Below are positions 9,901-18,735 of a DNA stretch of 64,000 nucleotides, piece after piece (position 1 is the stretch's first letter; every line of letters begins with the position of its first letter). The notes below the pieces were generated by a model. That model ran no database searches, was not told the origin of the DNA, and saw only the letters and a list, made by a program, of their open reading frames with translations. The DNA is from Chitinophaga arvensicola. GTDB taxonomy: Bacteria; Bacteroidota; Bacteroidia; Chitinophagales; Chitinophagaceae. The DNA is taken from assembly GCF_900110835.1 (NCBI RefSeq), contig NZ_FOJG01000001.1, forward strand, positions 2,387,499 through 2,451,498, read 5' to 3'. The translations under genes and the position numbers were made by a program.

Positions 9901-10160
9901 GTCCTATTATCATGACCTCCCTGGCCTTCCTGCTGGGTATCCTGCCACTGGTATTTTCCTCCGGCGCAGGTGCGGAAGCACGTAAAACCATGGGTTGGAC
10001 TGTATTAGGTGGTATGTTTACCGCTACCTTCCTGGCCATCTTTATTGTGCCGGTATTGTATGTGGTGATCACCCGCCTGGCTTACGGTAAAGAGAAACTG
10101 CGTAAAATGAAAGAGAGCTATCAGGCTGTTCCTGAACATGACGTACAGGGAAGATTATAA
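6978..10160 (+). CDS. RND multidrug efflux pump, HAE1 family (AcrB/MexF type)
   Basis: The 1060-residue protein matches hydrophobic-amphiphilic RND pumps: an N-terminal transmembrane helix (MIADTFIKRPVTAIVISIVL), a large periplasmic porter loop, a helix bundle, a second periplasmic loop and a second bundle, 12 helices in all. The TM4 proton-relay pair is present in GIVVDDAIVVVEAV. FFIPLGFTINTLTLFGFVLA also fits TM segments of the family. It uses the proton gradient to expel drugs or toxic metabolites through the preceding adaptor and channel. Substrate cannot be inferred. A terminator hairpin follows. Confidence 0.97.
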   Translation: MIADTFIKRPVTAIVISIVLVLVGILAMMNLAVGQYPEISPPTVQVTGTYTGADAQTVEQTVATPVEVQVNGTPGMTYINTNNTSSGQMSMTVNFEVGTDINIAALDVQNRVGIAQPTLPQEVQRLGLTVRKRNPSILMLVALYSPKGTHDITFLDNYTNVYVKDALLRAKGVGDIFTRADDFSMRIWLKPDKLAEMGVSADDIRAALAEQNAQITAGSVGAPPQQTGQTFEYNIFTKGRLSTPEEFGQIVVKTRPSDGSLVYLKDVARIQLGKFNYSGNNFVDGKRAAYLLVYQAPGSNALETAANVTEAMEQLKKQFPQDVDYVVPFESVSVVKVSIEEVIHTLVEALILVVIVVFLFLQSWRATLIPVLAIPVSIIATFIFFIPLGFTINTLTLFGFVLAIGIVVDDAIVVVEAVQHNIDHEKMSPKDATALAMKEISGPVIAIALILAAVFVPVGFIPGIVGRLYQQFAITIAISVMISAFVALSLTPALCILLLKPMHLDKDSKGLNKFFFKFNRWFGHTTSRYSMGVKKSIRYFRFAMVILVCIFVGTMMLFKGKPTGFIPTEDEGRLIITFDLPESSSTERTVDVMTHMMKDLDKVDGIAHYAALGGLNAVSFATKSNSGTIFCSLKPWADRKADSLQITAMVAKVRQVLSKYKEANTVVIQPPAIPGLGQTAGFSFVLQQKGAGEIKAFEGVLQNFLAAANKRPEIAQAFSFFTARTPGYQLDIDREKAKKMGVKISDIASTLQTYMGSAYINDFTIYGRNFRVVTQADSTYRGDIKNLSQLFVRNSAGSMVPLSTLTSYKVIETAPVISHYNLFRSAEINGGPAPGYSSGDAINALKEVAAETLPDGYGYEFSGLSREELLSGSKTVYIFALSIIFVFLFLAALYESWSVPFSVLLAVPIGAFGAITVLTFLPKLSNNVYAQIGLITLIGLSAKNAILIVEFAKERVDRGMDLVTAAVEAAKLRLRPIIMTSLAFLLGILPLVFSSGAGAEARKTMGWTVLGGMFTATFLAIFIVPVLYVVITRLAYGKEKLRKMKESYQAVPEHDVQGRL

Positions 10161-10194
10161 AAGAGAAGGGTTTATAATTGTACATACACAGAGA

Positions 10195-10226
10195 GGCGTT
10201 GCGAAAGCAGCGCCTTCTTTGTTTTT
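10195..10226 (+). terminator. Rho-independent terminator of the RND efflux operon
   Basis: An 8-bp stem GGCGTTGC / GCAGCGCC with a GAAA loop is followed by TTCTTTGTTTTT. It lies 34 bases after the pump gene and overlaps the end of the convergent SdpI-like gene. Confidence 0.8.
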
Positions 10227-10608
10227 ATTCGGGAAGAATCCGTTTGCCATCCTTATCAAAATGACGGGTCAGTTCCCATTCCGTATCTCCCACGAGATAC
10301 ATGGTACCTGCTACTACAGCGCCCACGGTGATATACCAGAACCAATCCGACTGACTGGAAAAGATCAATGCACAGGCAACGCCGGTGGCTAGTAACACCA
10401 CGCCTACACGCCGGGAAATATAAGCCGCATATTCATTGGCAGAACGCCACATTTCTGGTGTTTTGGTAGATAATACACTGCGGTAGCCATACCAGGATTT
10501 CGTGCTTTTTGGGGGAAAGCGATGGATGCAAAATCCCATGAGATAGAAAAGGATACCCGCAAAAATAGCCGCATTACAGTAAGTGGAATGAAAGAAGCTG
10601 AGCCACAT
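10225..10608 (-). CDS. SdpI family membrane protein
   Basis: A 127-residue membrane protein. It has an N-terminal hydrophobic segment (AAIFAGILFYLMGFCIH), the SdpI signature SWYGYRSVLSTKTPEMW followed by SANEYA, and two more hydrophobic segments (VGVVLLATGVACALIF and FWYITVGAVVAGTMYLV). SdpI in Bacillus is an immunity and signalling protein against a killing factor, but the broad family is found without any toxin gene, as here, and its role is unknown. It is a single gene, convergent with the efflux operon. Family call is fairly sure; immunity function is not supported by context. Confidence 0.75.
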   Translation of the reverse strand: MWLSFFHSTYCNAAIFAGILFYLMGFCIHRFPPKSTKSWYGYRSVLSTKTPEMWRSANEYAAYISRRVGVVLLATGVACALIFSSQSDWFWYITVGAVVAGTMYLVGDTEWELTRHFDKDGKRILPE

Positions 10609-10656
10609 GGTCCGGGGTTTTGGTTACCATAAGTTACGGAAAAAATGGCATTTGGC

Positions 10657-10710
10657 AGAAAAAGGTCCGGGGAGGCGCATACCTTATGAAGGCTGCTGTC
10701 TCCCCGGACC
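10657..10710 (-). terminator. Terminator of the AsmA-like gene
   Basis: On the minus strand an 11-bp perfect stem GGTCCGGGGAG / CTCCCCGGACC encloses a 25-base loop and is followed by TTTTTCTG. It lies 16 bases beyond the stop of the AsmA-like gene. Confidence 0.8.
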
Positions 10711-10725
10711 TGGTATCGATAACGA

Positions 10726-13428
10726 TTAATGCTTTGTGGTATCCGCAGCAGGTTTCTTTTTACCGAATAATCCGTTCAGGGTATTCTTCACGGATTCTCC
10801 GGCCTGTTTACCTACATTTTCCAGTGGTTTGCTGCCGGCTGGTTGGGTAGAGTCTTTCTTGCCGCTGAGCTGATTTTTCAGTTCATTCTTCAGGGAATTC
10901 ACTGCGGTATTTTTGATCTGGTTAAGACTGTCTTTCACCGTATTTTTCACGGTATCAATTTTATTTTTCACCAGTTCCGTAGCCTGTGCTTTCAGGTTAT
11001 TGGCAGATTCGCGCAGGTCTGTTTTCAGACTTGGCTTCAGGATGTTGCCGGCCATTAACACCTGCAGGTGTACACTGTCGCCCAGGTTGATAGGGATACC
11101 TTTGCTTTGTGCCTGTGATGCGAGGTTATTCACCAGCGTGTTACCGGCGGTGCCCATCATGCTGCGTGGCAGCGCGAGTTGCAGGGTGTAATCGAGCGAC
11201 TGGTCAAAGCCGTGTGAGCCGGCAATATCCATTCGTATACCGTTCACCGTTACCCGGAAAGGATTCACTTTTACACGACCGTTTTCAAACGCGAAATAGT
11301 TTTTAATATCACGCAGGGAGAAGTCTTTCAACTGCGACACATTCAGGGTGTTGGCCAATTGATCTACCGGGGCAAACTGTTTGAGGAAACCTTGTACCAG
11401 CAGCAGGCTGCCATCTCCCGTAAGGGTACTCAGGTCGGGAGACATATCCTTTCCGAGCTTACCGTGCATGGTTAACTGCGACGTGATTTTACCAGAGAGG
11501 AATTTACCGATCGGCATTAATTTCTGTACGGTGTTAAAGGTGTTGAAGGTTTGTTGCACATCCAGGTTCTGTACATCATATGCGAGGTTGATGTCCGGAT
11601 TCAGTTTGCTGTTTTTAGTGCTGTAGCTACCGTTGATTTCCATGGTGCCTTGCAGGGCATTGGCTTTCAGCTGTTGCATGGTCACGGTTTCATCTTTCAC
11701 CAGCAGTTTACCACCTACGTTGCTGAGGTCTGCTTTGTCGTAATGTATTTTATCTACATTGGCCTGTAAGGTTAAGTTCAGGTTGGCCGGTACGGCAAAT
11801 GGCGTAGCGGCGGCAGAATCTTTTTTCGCGGTAGCAGCATCGGTGGCAGTAGAAGGAGTGGTCCCCATCCATTTATCCAGGTTGATGTTGTCTGCTTTGA
11901 AATTCAGTTGCCCATCCAGCGGTGCATTTTTAAACGTATAGGCGAGCAGGTTATTCACTTCTCCGTTGGCCTGGAAGTTGGTACCCAGGTATTGTCCGTT
12001 GAGATCTTTTACGGTTACGTTTTTAGGATTGAACTGTAAGGAGAGGTTGTTCACTTTTACCCCATCGGGATAGTCCTTGCTTTTATAGAGCATATTGCTC
12101 AATTGCAGGGTACCCGCGGCATAGAAGCGATCGTACTGTTGTTTTTCGATAGCGCTCATATTGCCTTTGGCGCTGATATCGGCATCCAGTAAACCGGATA
12201 GGTTGGTCCCGGCTTCCAGTTTTACAAACTGGGTAATTTTAGAAAGATCCAGTTTGCCTTTGGCGGCGGCATCCACGTACAGATCAGAGATCGGCGTTTT
12301 CACAATCATACGCAGATCCAGTGGGGTATTATCCATCTCCAGGTGGCCGGTAGGCATATCTATAATCGTGTGATCAGGCACGCCATCGGGGTTGCTGATC
12401 TTCATGGCGATCTGGATATTTTTTACAGGCTTTGGCAGATCAGGATATTGGAAGAAACCATCTTTTACGGAGAGGTCCAGACCAAAGGCCGGCATCTGGA
12501 CCGGAGAGTAATTGCCTTTTACGAACCCACCAAAAGCAGCGGTACCACTGGTTTTTATCTTGTCGAAATCTGTTTTATATACAGCAGGCACCAAAGACAG
12601 TAAATCTTTAAAGTTGGTAGACGGTGCTTTGAAACTCAGATCCATACCGTAGGTAGAATCGTTGACCAGTTTGAAAAAGCCTTGCAGGGCCAGTTCCAGG
12701 TTGTTGAGTGCTGCTTTGCCGTTTTTAAACGTATAGGTATTACTGTTATTATCTACCTGTATATCGGCATCCAGGGAAGTTTTTACCTGGGACAGGTAGG
12801 GCACCAGTCCATACCTGAAAGTGATACCGGTGGCATTGGTACTGGTTTGCAGCAGGAACTGATCCTGGGTAAAGTCGCCTTTTCCCTGGTGGTTCAGTCC
12901 TGTTACCAGGAGTTCCATATTGCCCTGCCGGTCGTCGTAACTGATCCAGGCGTCTTCGATTTTGTATTGCTGCAGGCTGAGTGCAAACTTGCTTTTGCCG
13001 GTATCGGCAGGATTGGCGGCCGTAGTATCCGGTTTGGTGATGTTCCAGTTGGCGGCGCCGTCTTTATTTACAATAGCGTGTATGCGTGGCTGTAAGAGCG
13101 CGATATTATAGATCTCCATCTTCTCGCCTTTGATCACGCTCATCAGGTTGAGGGCTACATCTATCTTTTTTACCGCCAGCAGGGTATCAGCGGCAAATTC
13201 GCCGGTGCCGGTTACCTGTAAGTCTTCCAGGCCTACTGCCAGTCGCGGAAAGTGACGGAACAAACTGATATCCACGTCTTTAAAATCTACTTTGGCGGTC
13301 AGTTGTTTGTTGAGTTCTGATTTTACTTTAGCTACTATCTTGTCTTTGAAGAAATAGGGGATGGCAAAAGCGGCCAGTATCAAGACCACCATTGTGATAC
13401 CCACAATTTTCAGGATCTTTTTCAGCAT
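10726..13428 (-). CDS. AsmA family protein
   Basis: A 900-residue protein anchored by one N-terminal helix (ITMVVLILAAFAIPYFF), with an AsmA N-terminal domain (LTAKVDFKDVDISLFRHFP) and a long repetitive beta-rich region typical of AsmA/TamB-like bridging proteins. These are thought to move phospholipid or shape the outer membrane. The last 100 residues are unusual: a K/N/T-rich amphipathic helix series (IDTVKNTVKDSLNQIKNTAV and similar) that may act as a coil or membrane-associated tail. It is transcribed alone, divergent from the trmH-type gene. Confidence 0.88.
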   Translation of the reverse strand: MLKKILKIVGITMVVLILAAFAIPYFFKDKIVAKVKSELNKQLTAKVDFKDVDISLFRHFPRLAVGLEDLQVTGTGEFAADTLLAVKKIDVALNLMSVIKGEKMEIYNIALLQPRIHAIVNKDGAANWNITKPDTTAANPADTGKSKFALSLQQYKIEDAWISYDDRQGNMELLVTGLNHQGKGDFTQDQFLLQTSTNATGITFRYGLVPYLSQVKTSLDADIQVDNNSNTYTFKNGKAALNNLELALQGFFKLVNDSTYGMDLSFKAPSTNFKDLLSLVPAVYKTDFDKIKTSGTAAFGGFVKGNYSPVQMPAFGLDLSVKDGFFQYPDLPKPVKNIQIAMKISNPDGVPDHTIIDMPTGHLEMDNTPLDLRMIVKTPISDLYVDAAAKGKLDLSKITQFVKLEAGTNLSGLLDADISAKGNMSAIEKQQYDRFYAAGTLQLSNMLYKSKDYPDGVKVNNLSLQFNPKNVTVKDLNGQYLGTNFQANGEVNNLLAYTFKNAPLDGQLNFKADNINLDKWMGTTPSTATDAATAKKDSAAATPFAVPANLNLTLQANVDKIHYDKADLSNVGGKLLVKDETVTMQQLKANALQGTMEINGSYSTKNSKLNPDINLAYDVQNLDVQQTFNTFNTVQKLMPIGKFLSGKITSQLTMHGKLGKDMSPDLSTLTGDGSLLLVQGFLKQFAPVDQLANTLNVSQLKDFSLRDIKNYFAFENGRVKVNPFRVTVNGIRMDIAGSHGFDQSLDYTLQLALPRSMMGTAGNTLVNNLASQAQSKGIPINLGDSVHLQVLMAGNILKPSLKTDLRESANNLKAQATELVKNKIDTVKNTVKDSLNQIKNTAVNSLKNELKNQLSGKKDSTQPAGSKPLENVGKQAGESVKNTLNGLFGKKKPAADTTKH

Positions 13429-13538
13429 AGGTTTATTAATATTTTGGGGGTGAAGATAAGCATATTGTGTAAAGGAGGAAATGTGGGGTGCGGGACCATC
13501 TCTGCACTATTTCGTATTTTCGCGGCAATATTCAGCGT

Positions 13539-14144
13539 ATGACACCAGAAAGAAGAGAAAAGTTATTGGCCGTATTAAACAAGCGGCAGGCGAATTTAAC
13601 CGTAGTGCTGGAGGATGTACAGGATCCCCATAATGTGTCTGCCGTGATGCGTACCTGCGATGCCGTGGGTATACAGGATATTTATATCATCACCTCAAAA
13701 GCGCCACGGATCAAGAACTGGGGCCACCGGAGCAGCAGCAGCGCCAAACAATGGCTTACGATACATGATTTCGATAATGCAGCAGATTGTTTTACTGAAT
13801 TGCGCAAGCACTATGATAAGATCCTGACCACCCACCTGGCAGCAGATGCGGTGAGTTTATACGATATCGATTTTACCGGCTCCGTAGCCCTGGTATTCGG
13901 CAATGAACAAAACGGCGTCAGCGATGCTGCCCGTGGCATGGCAGATGGTAATTTCATTATTCCGCAGATGGGTATTATCCGGTCGCTGAATATTTCGGTG
14001 GCCTGCGCGGTAAGCATCTATGAAGCCATGCGTCAGAAAAACATAGCCGGCCATTATAACCAAACCGGTTTGCCGGAAGCACAGTACAATACTTTGCTGG
14101 AGGAATGGGGTTTTAAAGCAGAAGATCTGGAAGCCGAAAAATAA
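13539..14144 (+). CDS. trmH: SpoU/TrmH family RNA 2'-O-ribose methyltransferase
   Basis: The ATG at 13539 starts a 201-residue protein (MTPERREKLLAVLNKRQANL) that resembles tRNA Gm18 methyltransferase TrmH. SpoU motif 1 is DPHNVSAVMRTCDAVGI, motif 2 VFGNEQNGVSD and motif 3 PQMGIIRSLNISVACAV, containing the knot that binds SAM. TrmH methylates G18 in the tRNA D-loop. An upstream in-frame start at 13488 is less likely, because a near-consensus -7 box (TATTTTCG, 13515-13522) lies between the two starts. Another SpoU specificity (rRNA) is possible. Confidence 0.85.
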   Translation: MTPERREKLLAVLNKRQANLTVVLEDVQDPHNVSAVMRTCDAVGIQDIYIITSKAPRIKNWGHRSSSSAKQWLTIHDFDNAADCFTELRKHYDKILTTHLAADAVSLYDIDFTGSVALVFGNEQNGVSDAARGMADGNFIIPQMGIIRSLNISVACAVSIYEAMRQKNIAGHYNQTGLPEAQYNTLLEEWGFKAEDLEAEK

Positions 14145-14153
14145 TCACAGTTC

Positions 14154-14999
14154 ATGGGAATAACAGGTACACATTTCGAAACCGTGCCGCCTTTGTCGGA
14201 TATCGTCAATCACTTTTACGTGATACAATCCGGGCAGAAGGATGCAACTACTGTTGCGCGCCTGTCGCCCAACTATGAAATGATGCTGCTGTTTAACTTT
14301 AGCGCCCCAATACGGCTGTCTTTTGCAGCAGCCGTGTTAGATACCACAAAGATGGATAAAGTGGCTGTTTTAGGTCCTTTACGGAAGATGTTGAACTACG
14401 AGGTATTACCCGGCACCGATCTGTTGGTCGTTGTGTTTAACCTGGATGGTTTTTACCGCTTATTCCAGGTACCTGTAGATTCGCTGGATGGGGAACAATT
14501 ACATCATCCGGATGATTTTATGGCGTCGCCGGTATACCAGGAGTTATGGGATGTACTGAAAAGAACGCCCTCTTCCGAAGAACGGGTAGCCATCCTGAAA
14601 GACTACATCAATACCGCCACCCATGCTGCGGAAGACGGCGCACAGCCACTGCTGGAAGGAGCAGATTACTTCAACGATCCGCAACTCCAGCCTGCTAAAG
14701 CCATCGCCGCTGATGCGGAGCTTTCCGAACGCACCGTACAACTGCGGTTCAAGAAATATGTAGGTTACTCTCCCAAAGAAATGTTGCGCTTCCTGCGTTT
14801 CAAACAGGTGATCAACGCTATCGAACATGGCGCAGATGCTTCCATTGATTGGTTTGACCTGATCCATGATTTCGGGTACCATGACCAGAGCCACTTAATC
14901 AAAGATTTTCAGCATTACCTGGGTACCACTCCGGAAACGTTTATAAAACAGATAGCAGGCAAGGAATTCTGCACAACGAGGCCCGGTAAGAATTACTAA
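14154..14999 (+). CDS. AraC family transcriptional regulator
   Basis: A 281-residue regulator with an N-terminal beta-rich sensing domain (ETVPPLSDIVNHFYVI) and a C-terminal AraC-type double helix-turn-helix around residues 180-270. The helices include LSERTVQLRFKKYVGYSPKE and FGYHDQSHLIKDFQHYLGTT, the latter matching the second HTH consensus. It begins ten bases after the trmH-type stop and could share its transcript. Ligand and targets cannot be told. No obvious partner operon is adjacent. Confidence 0.88.
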   Translation: MGITGTHFETVPPLSDIVNHFYVIQSGQKDATTVARLSPNYEMMLLFNFSAPIRLSFAAAVLDTTKMDKVAVLGPLRKMLNYEVLPGTDLLVVVFNLDGFYRLFQVPVDSLDGEQLHHPDDFMASPVYQELWDVLKRTPSSEERVAILKDYINTATHAAEDGAQPLLEGADYFNDPQLQPAKAIAADAELSERTVQLRFKKYVGYSPKEMLRFLRFKQVINAIEHGADASIDWFDLIHDFGYHDQSHLIKDFQHYLGTTPETFIKQIAGKEFCTTRPGKNY

Positions 15000-15253
15000 C
15001 AGCTTTTCATGTAATTATCATTTCCACAGACAGGGAATCCTGTGCTGTGTACTGACTTATGCTATATACCCTTCCCTGGCAACAGGTTGTATAGCCGATA
15101 TTCACTTATAGATAAGCCGTATCTTATAGGTGGGGGATATATGGGGCTATAATGGCGGTATACTAGGGCTATACTAGGGCTTATCTGACACTGGTATGAC
15201 AAAAAAGGGACTTTGTACCCATTTTGGGAAGCGATATAGCCGGGCAAATAAAA
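15000..15253. other. Intergenic region rich in short TATA/GGGCT repeats, no gene
   Basis: This gap between the AraC regulator and the nrdA terminators has no believable gene. It contains a 9-bp inverted repeat, AGATAAGCC (15110-15118) and GGCTTATCT (15178-15186), enclosing a segment that includes a tandem 11-bp repeat. The short 71-residue minus-strand frame across it has repetitive composition and is not credible as a protein. Confidence 0.5.
15110..15186. repeat. Inverted repeat enclosing a tandem 11-bp direct repeat
   Basis: AGATAAGCC at 15110-15118 is perfectly complementary to GGCTTATCT at 15178-15186. Inside, TATACTAGGGC occurs twice in tandem at 15159-15169 and 15170-15180, and related GGCTATA/GGGGATATA words recur. 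This could be a dispersed palindromic element, a structured RNA, or an operator array. I do not recognise it. Confidence 0.55.
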
Positions 15254-15290
15254 GCCCTGAACGGGGTGATTATTCACCTCCGTTCAGGGC
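15254..15290 (-). terminator. Second (distal) terminator after nrdA
   Basis: On the minus strand GCCCTGAACGG pairs with its complement CCGTTCAGGGC around an inner GGTG/CACC stem, followed by TTTTATTTG. It lies directly after another terminator, giving tandem termination of the nrd transcript. The stem also reads on the plus strand. Confidence 0.7.
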
Positions 15291-15291
15291 A

Positions 15292-15322
15292 CAAAAAAAT
15301 CCCTGGCTGAAAGGCCAGGGAT
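15292..15322 (-). terminator. First terminator after nrdA
   Basis: On the minus strand ATCCCTGGC and GCCAGGGAT form a 9-bp stem around a short loop, followed by TTTTTTTGT. It sits 25 bases past the nrdA stop. Confidence 0.85.
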
Positions 15323-15346
15323 TCGCATTTATACTTACATAAACCC

Positions 15347-17722
15347 TTATGCGCTACAAGTAACACAACCTTCTTCCATGGTGCAAACAGCGCCTACGAT
15401 CATTTCTTCCGGCGCGCTGTTGTTGCCGGTAGCCACCATTGGCTGGATTTGCTGACCACCTTGTTTTTCCACGGTAAACTGTACTGCTTGTGTAGCAGCC
15501 TGTGTACGCAGGTAATACATCCCTGTTTTCAAACCTTTCTTCCAGGCGTAGAAGTGCATAGAAGTGAGCTTGGCATTAGTAGGAGTATCTACGAACAGGT
15601 TCAGTGACTGCGACTGGCAGATGAAAGCACCGCGGTCGGCTGCCATGTCAATGAGGTTACGTTGTTTGATTTCCCAGACTGTTTTATACAGTTCTTTGAT
15701 ATTTGTTGGTATTTCGGCAATGTTCTGGATAGAGCCATTGTGCGAAATAATTTTAGTTTTCATTTCATTATCCCACAGGCCGAGTTCTACCAGGTCTTTC
15801 AACAGGTGTTTGTTTACGATCACAAACTCACCACTCAGTACACGACGGGTGTAGATGTTGGAGGTGTATGGTTCAAAACACTCGTTGTTACCCAGGATCT
15901 GGGAGGTAGATGCGGTTGGCATTGGCGCCAGCAGCAGGGAGTTACGGATACCGTCCTTCACGATTGCTTTCTTCAGTTTATCCCAGTTCCAGCGTGCAGA
16001 AGGTGTTACATTCCACATATCAAACTGGAGGATACCTTTGGAAGCAGGGGAGCCAGGGAACGTTTCGTAGGCGCCTTCTTTTTTAGCGAGATCGTTGGAA
16101 GCGTTTAAGCCGGCGAAGTAGATGGTTTCAAATATTTCGCTGTTCAGTTTTTTCGCTTCATCGCTTTCAAACGGATAACGCATCAGGATAAACGCATCAG
16201 CAAGACCTTGTACGCCTAATCCTACAGGGCGGTGGCGCATGTTACTGCGTCTGGCCTCTTCGATAGGGTAGTAGTTATTGTCGATGATTTTATTCAGATT
16301 CAGGGTCGCCTGATAGGTTACTTCGTATAATTTATCGTGGTCAAATTTACCATCAATAACGAAGCGGGGCAATGCGAGGGAAGCCAGGTTACACACGGCT
16401 ACTTCATCCGCATCGGTGTATTCGATGATTTCGGTACACAGGTTGGAGCTCTTGATGGTGCCCAGGTTCTGCTGGTTGGATTTGCGGTTGGCAGAATCTT
16501 TATACAGCAGGTAGGGGTTACCGGTTTCGATCTGTGCATCGAGGATGGCAAACCAGAGGTCCTGTGCTTTTACTGTTTTACGGGCACGTCCTTCCTGTTC
16601 GTATTGTGCGTACAGGGCTTCGAATTCTTCACCCCAGCATTCGTGCAGTCCTGGTGCTTCGTGCGGGCAGAACAGTGACCAGTCGCCATTTGCTTCCACA
16701 CGTTTCATGAACAGGTCTGGCATCCAGAGGGCGTAGAAGAGATCGCGTGCGCGCATTTCTTCTTTACCATGGTTCTTACGCAGGTCCAGGAATTCGTAGA
16801 TGTCGGCATGCCATGGTTCGAGGTAGATGGCAAAAGCGCCTTTACGCTTGCCACCGCCCTGATCTACATAGCGTGCAGTATCGTTGAATACGCGCAGCAT
16901 AGGAATGATACCATTGGAAGTACCGTTGGTACCGCTGATGTAAGATCCTGTTGCACGGATATTATGAATGCTTAAACCGATACCACCGGCGCTTTGAGAA
17001 ATCTTAGCGGTTTGTTTCAGGGTATCGTAGATGCCTTCGATGCTGTCGTCCTGCATGGTGAGCAGGAAGCAGGATGACATCTGTGGTTTTGGAGTGCCTG
17101 CGTTGAACAGGGTTGGCGTGGCATGTGTAAACCAGCGCTCACTCATCAGGTTATACGTTTTGATGGCAGACTCAATATCTTCTTTGTGAATGCCAACGGA
17201 AACGCGCATCAGCATATGCTGCGGACGTTCCTGTATTTTACCGTCTGTTTTCAGCAGGTAAGAGCGCTCCAGGGTTTTGAAACCGAAGTAGTCAAAAGCA
17301 AAGTCGCGGTCGTAGATAATGCTGGAATCCAGGAGGTCTGCATTTTTAGTAATGATCTCCCAGATTTCATCAGACAACAGTGCGGCTGATTTACCTGTTT
17401 TAGGATCAATATAATCATACAGTTTCTTCATCGTTTTGGAAAACGACTTGATGGTATTCTTGTGCAGGTTACTTACTGCTATGCGGGAAGCCAGCAGGGC
17501 GTAATCCGGATGTTTCGTGGTAAGGGAGGCGGCTGTTTCGGCAGCCAGGTTGTCGAGTTCGCTGGTGGTTACACCATCGTACAAACCTTGTATCACTTTT
17601 TTGGCAACGTCTATCGCATCTACATATTCCGTATTGAAACCGTAACATAGTTTTTCAATACGCGCAGTGATTTTATCAAACTTCACTGCTTCTTTCCTTC
17701 CATCTCTTTTGATTACGAACAT
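15347..17722 (-). CDS. nrdA: Class Ia ribonucleoside-diphosphate reductase, alpha subunit
   Basis: NrdA reduces ribonucleoside diphosphates to deoxyribonucleotides, with NrdB supplying the radical. The 791-residue protein starts with an ATP-cone allosteric domain ([20 protein letters not shown]). Key sites are [11 protein letters not shown] (first redox cysteine), [10 protein letters not shown] (Asn, thiyl Cys and Glu), [10 protein letters not shown] (second redox cysteine) and the [15 protein letters not shown] tyrosine pair in TGMYYLRTQ. The C-terminus EEGCVTCSA carries the mobile cysteine pair that is re-reduced by thioredoxin. It lies 38 bases after nrdB in one operon, ended by tandem terminators. 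Confidence 0.97.
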   Translation of the reverse strand: MFVIKRDGRKEAVKFDKITARIEKLCYGFNTEYVDAIDVAKKVIQGLYDGVTTSELDNLAAETAASLTTKHPDYALLASRIAVSNLHKNTIKSFSKTMKKLYDYIDPKTGKSAALLSDEIWEIITKNADLLDSSIIYDRDFAFDYFGFKTLERSYLLKTDGKIQERPQHMLMRVSVGIHKEDIESAIKTYNLMSERWFTHATPTLFNAGTPKPQMSSCFLLTMQDDSIEGIYDTLKQTAKISQSAGGIGLSIHNIRATGSYISGTNGTSNGIIPMLRVFNDTARYVDQGGGKRKGAFAIYLEPWHADIYEFLDLRKNHGKEEMRARDLFYALWMPDLFMKRVEANGDWSLFCPHEAPGLHECWGEEFEALYAQYEQEGRARKTVKAQDLWFAILDAQIETGNPYLLYKDSANRKSNQQNLGTIKSSNLCTEIIEYTDADEVAVCNLASLALPRFVIDGKFDHDKLYEVTYQATLNLNKIIDNNYYPIEEARRSNMRHRPVGLGVQGLADAFILMRYPFESDEAKKLNSEIFETIYFAGLNASNDLAKKEGAYETFPGSPASKGILQFDMWNVTPSARWNWDKLKKAIVKDGIRNSLLLAPMPTASTSQILGNNECFEPYTSNIYTRRVLSGEFVIVNKHLLKDLVELGLWDNEMKTKIISHNGSIQNIAEIPTNIKELYKTVWEIKQRNLIDMAADRGAFICQSQSLNLFVDTPTNAKLTSMHFYAWKKGLKTGMYYLRTQAATQAVQFTVEKQGGQQIQPMVATGNNSAPEEMIVGAVCTMEEGCVTCSA

Positions 17723-17760
17723 GGGTTTGTGAATTTAAGAGGTTAGTAATTCAAAATGTT

Positions 17761-18735
17761 TTAAAAATCTTCTTCCAGGCTGAATGTCTGTGATTCTTTG
17801 GTACCACCCATTACGCCGGATTTCTGGTAATCTCCCACACGTTTTTCAAAGAAGTTGGTCTTACCCTGTAAGGAAATCATTTCCATGAAGTCGAACGGAT
17901 TAGACGCATTAAATATCTTGGTATAGCCCAGTTCACCGATCCATCTGTCTGCTACAAATTCGATGTATTGCGACATCAGGTCAGCGTTCATACCGATCAG
18001 TCCAACCGGGAGGGCTTCTGTGATAAATTCTTTTTCATAGCTCACTGCATCACGGATGATGTTGTGTACCTGTTCTTCACTCAGTTTGTTTTCCAGCATA
18101 CTGTAGAGCAGGCAGGCGAATTCGCAGTGCAGGCCTTCATCCCGGCTGATCAGTTCGTTGGAGAAGGTTAAGCCGGGCATCAGTCCTCTTTTCTTTAACC
18201 AGAAAATGGAGCAGAAGCTACCACTGAAGAAGATACCTTCTACGGCAGCAAAGGCTACGAGGCGCTCTGCGAAAGTGCCGTTTTCAATCCAGCGCAATGC
18301 CCATTCTGCTTTTTTCTTTACAGCAGGAACAGTATCGATGGCGTGAAACAGGCGATCTTTTTCTGAAGGATCCTTTACATAGGTATCGATCAGCAATGCA
18401 TATGTTTCAGAGTGGATGTTTTCCATCATGATCTGGAATCCGTAAAAACAACGGGCTTCCGGAATCTGTACTTCACTCATAAAGTTAACCGCAAGGTTCT
18501 CATTGACGATACCGTCACTGGCAGCAAAAAATGCCAGTACATGAGAAATAAAATGACGTTCACCGTCATTCAGGGCTGCCCAGTCTTTCAGGTCACTGCT
18601 TAAGTCTATTTCTTCAGCTGTCCAGAAACTCGCTTCGTGTTTTTTGTATTGCTCCCAGATTTTCGGGTATTTGATCGGCAATAGCACAAAACGGTCCTTG
18701 TTCTCTTTTAGAAGAATTTCATTCTCGTTACTCAT
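17761..18735 (-). CDS. nrdB: Class Ia ribonucleoside-diphosphate reductase, beta subunit
   Basis: This 324-residue subunit carries the diiron-tyrosyl cofactor that starts the reaction in NrdA. The segment [12 protein letters not shown] supplies Glu, His (+3) and the radical Tyr (+7), spaced as in E. coli E115/H118/Y122; the tyrosine is present, so a classical Fe-Tyr cofactor is expected. [15 protein letters not shown] supplies the second Glu/His pair. The gene precedes nrdA, the reverse of E. coli. The 444-base region upstream holds a candidate promoter and a pair of short repeats. Confidence 0.97.
   Translation of the reverse strand: MSNENEILLKENKDRFVLLPIKYPKIWEQYKKHEASFWTAEEIDLSSDLKDWAALNDGERHFISHVLAFFAASDGIVNENLAVNFMSEVQIPEARCFYGFQIMMENIHSETYALLIDTYVKDPSEKDRLFHAIDTVPAVKKKAEWALRWIENGTFAERLVAFAAVEGIFFSGSFCSIFWLKKRGLMPGLTFSNELISRDEGLHCEFACLLYSMLENKLSEEQVHNIIRDAVSYEKEFITEALPVGLIGMNADLMSQYIEFVADRWIGELGYTKIFNASNPFDFMEMISLQGKTNFFEKRVGDYQKSGVMGGTKESQTFSLEEDF

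Noticed and set aside
10225..10608. SdpI-like protein as part of a toxin/immunity pair
   Set aside because: No small exported toxin gene or SdpA/B/C-like gene is adjacent; the family is common without toxins.
15062..15277. 71-residue frame in the repeat-rich gap
   Set aside because: Composition follows the nucleotide repeats and terminators; not protein-like.
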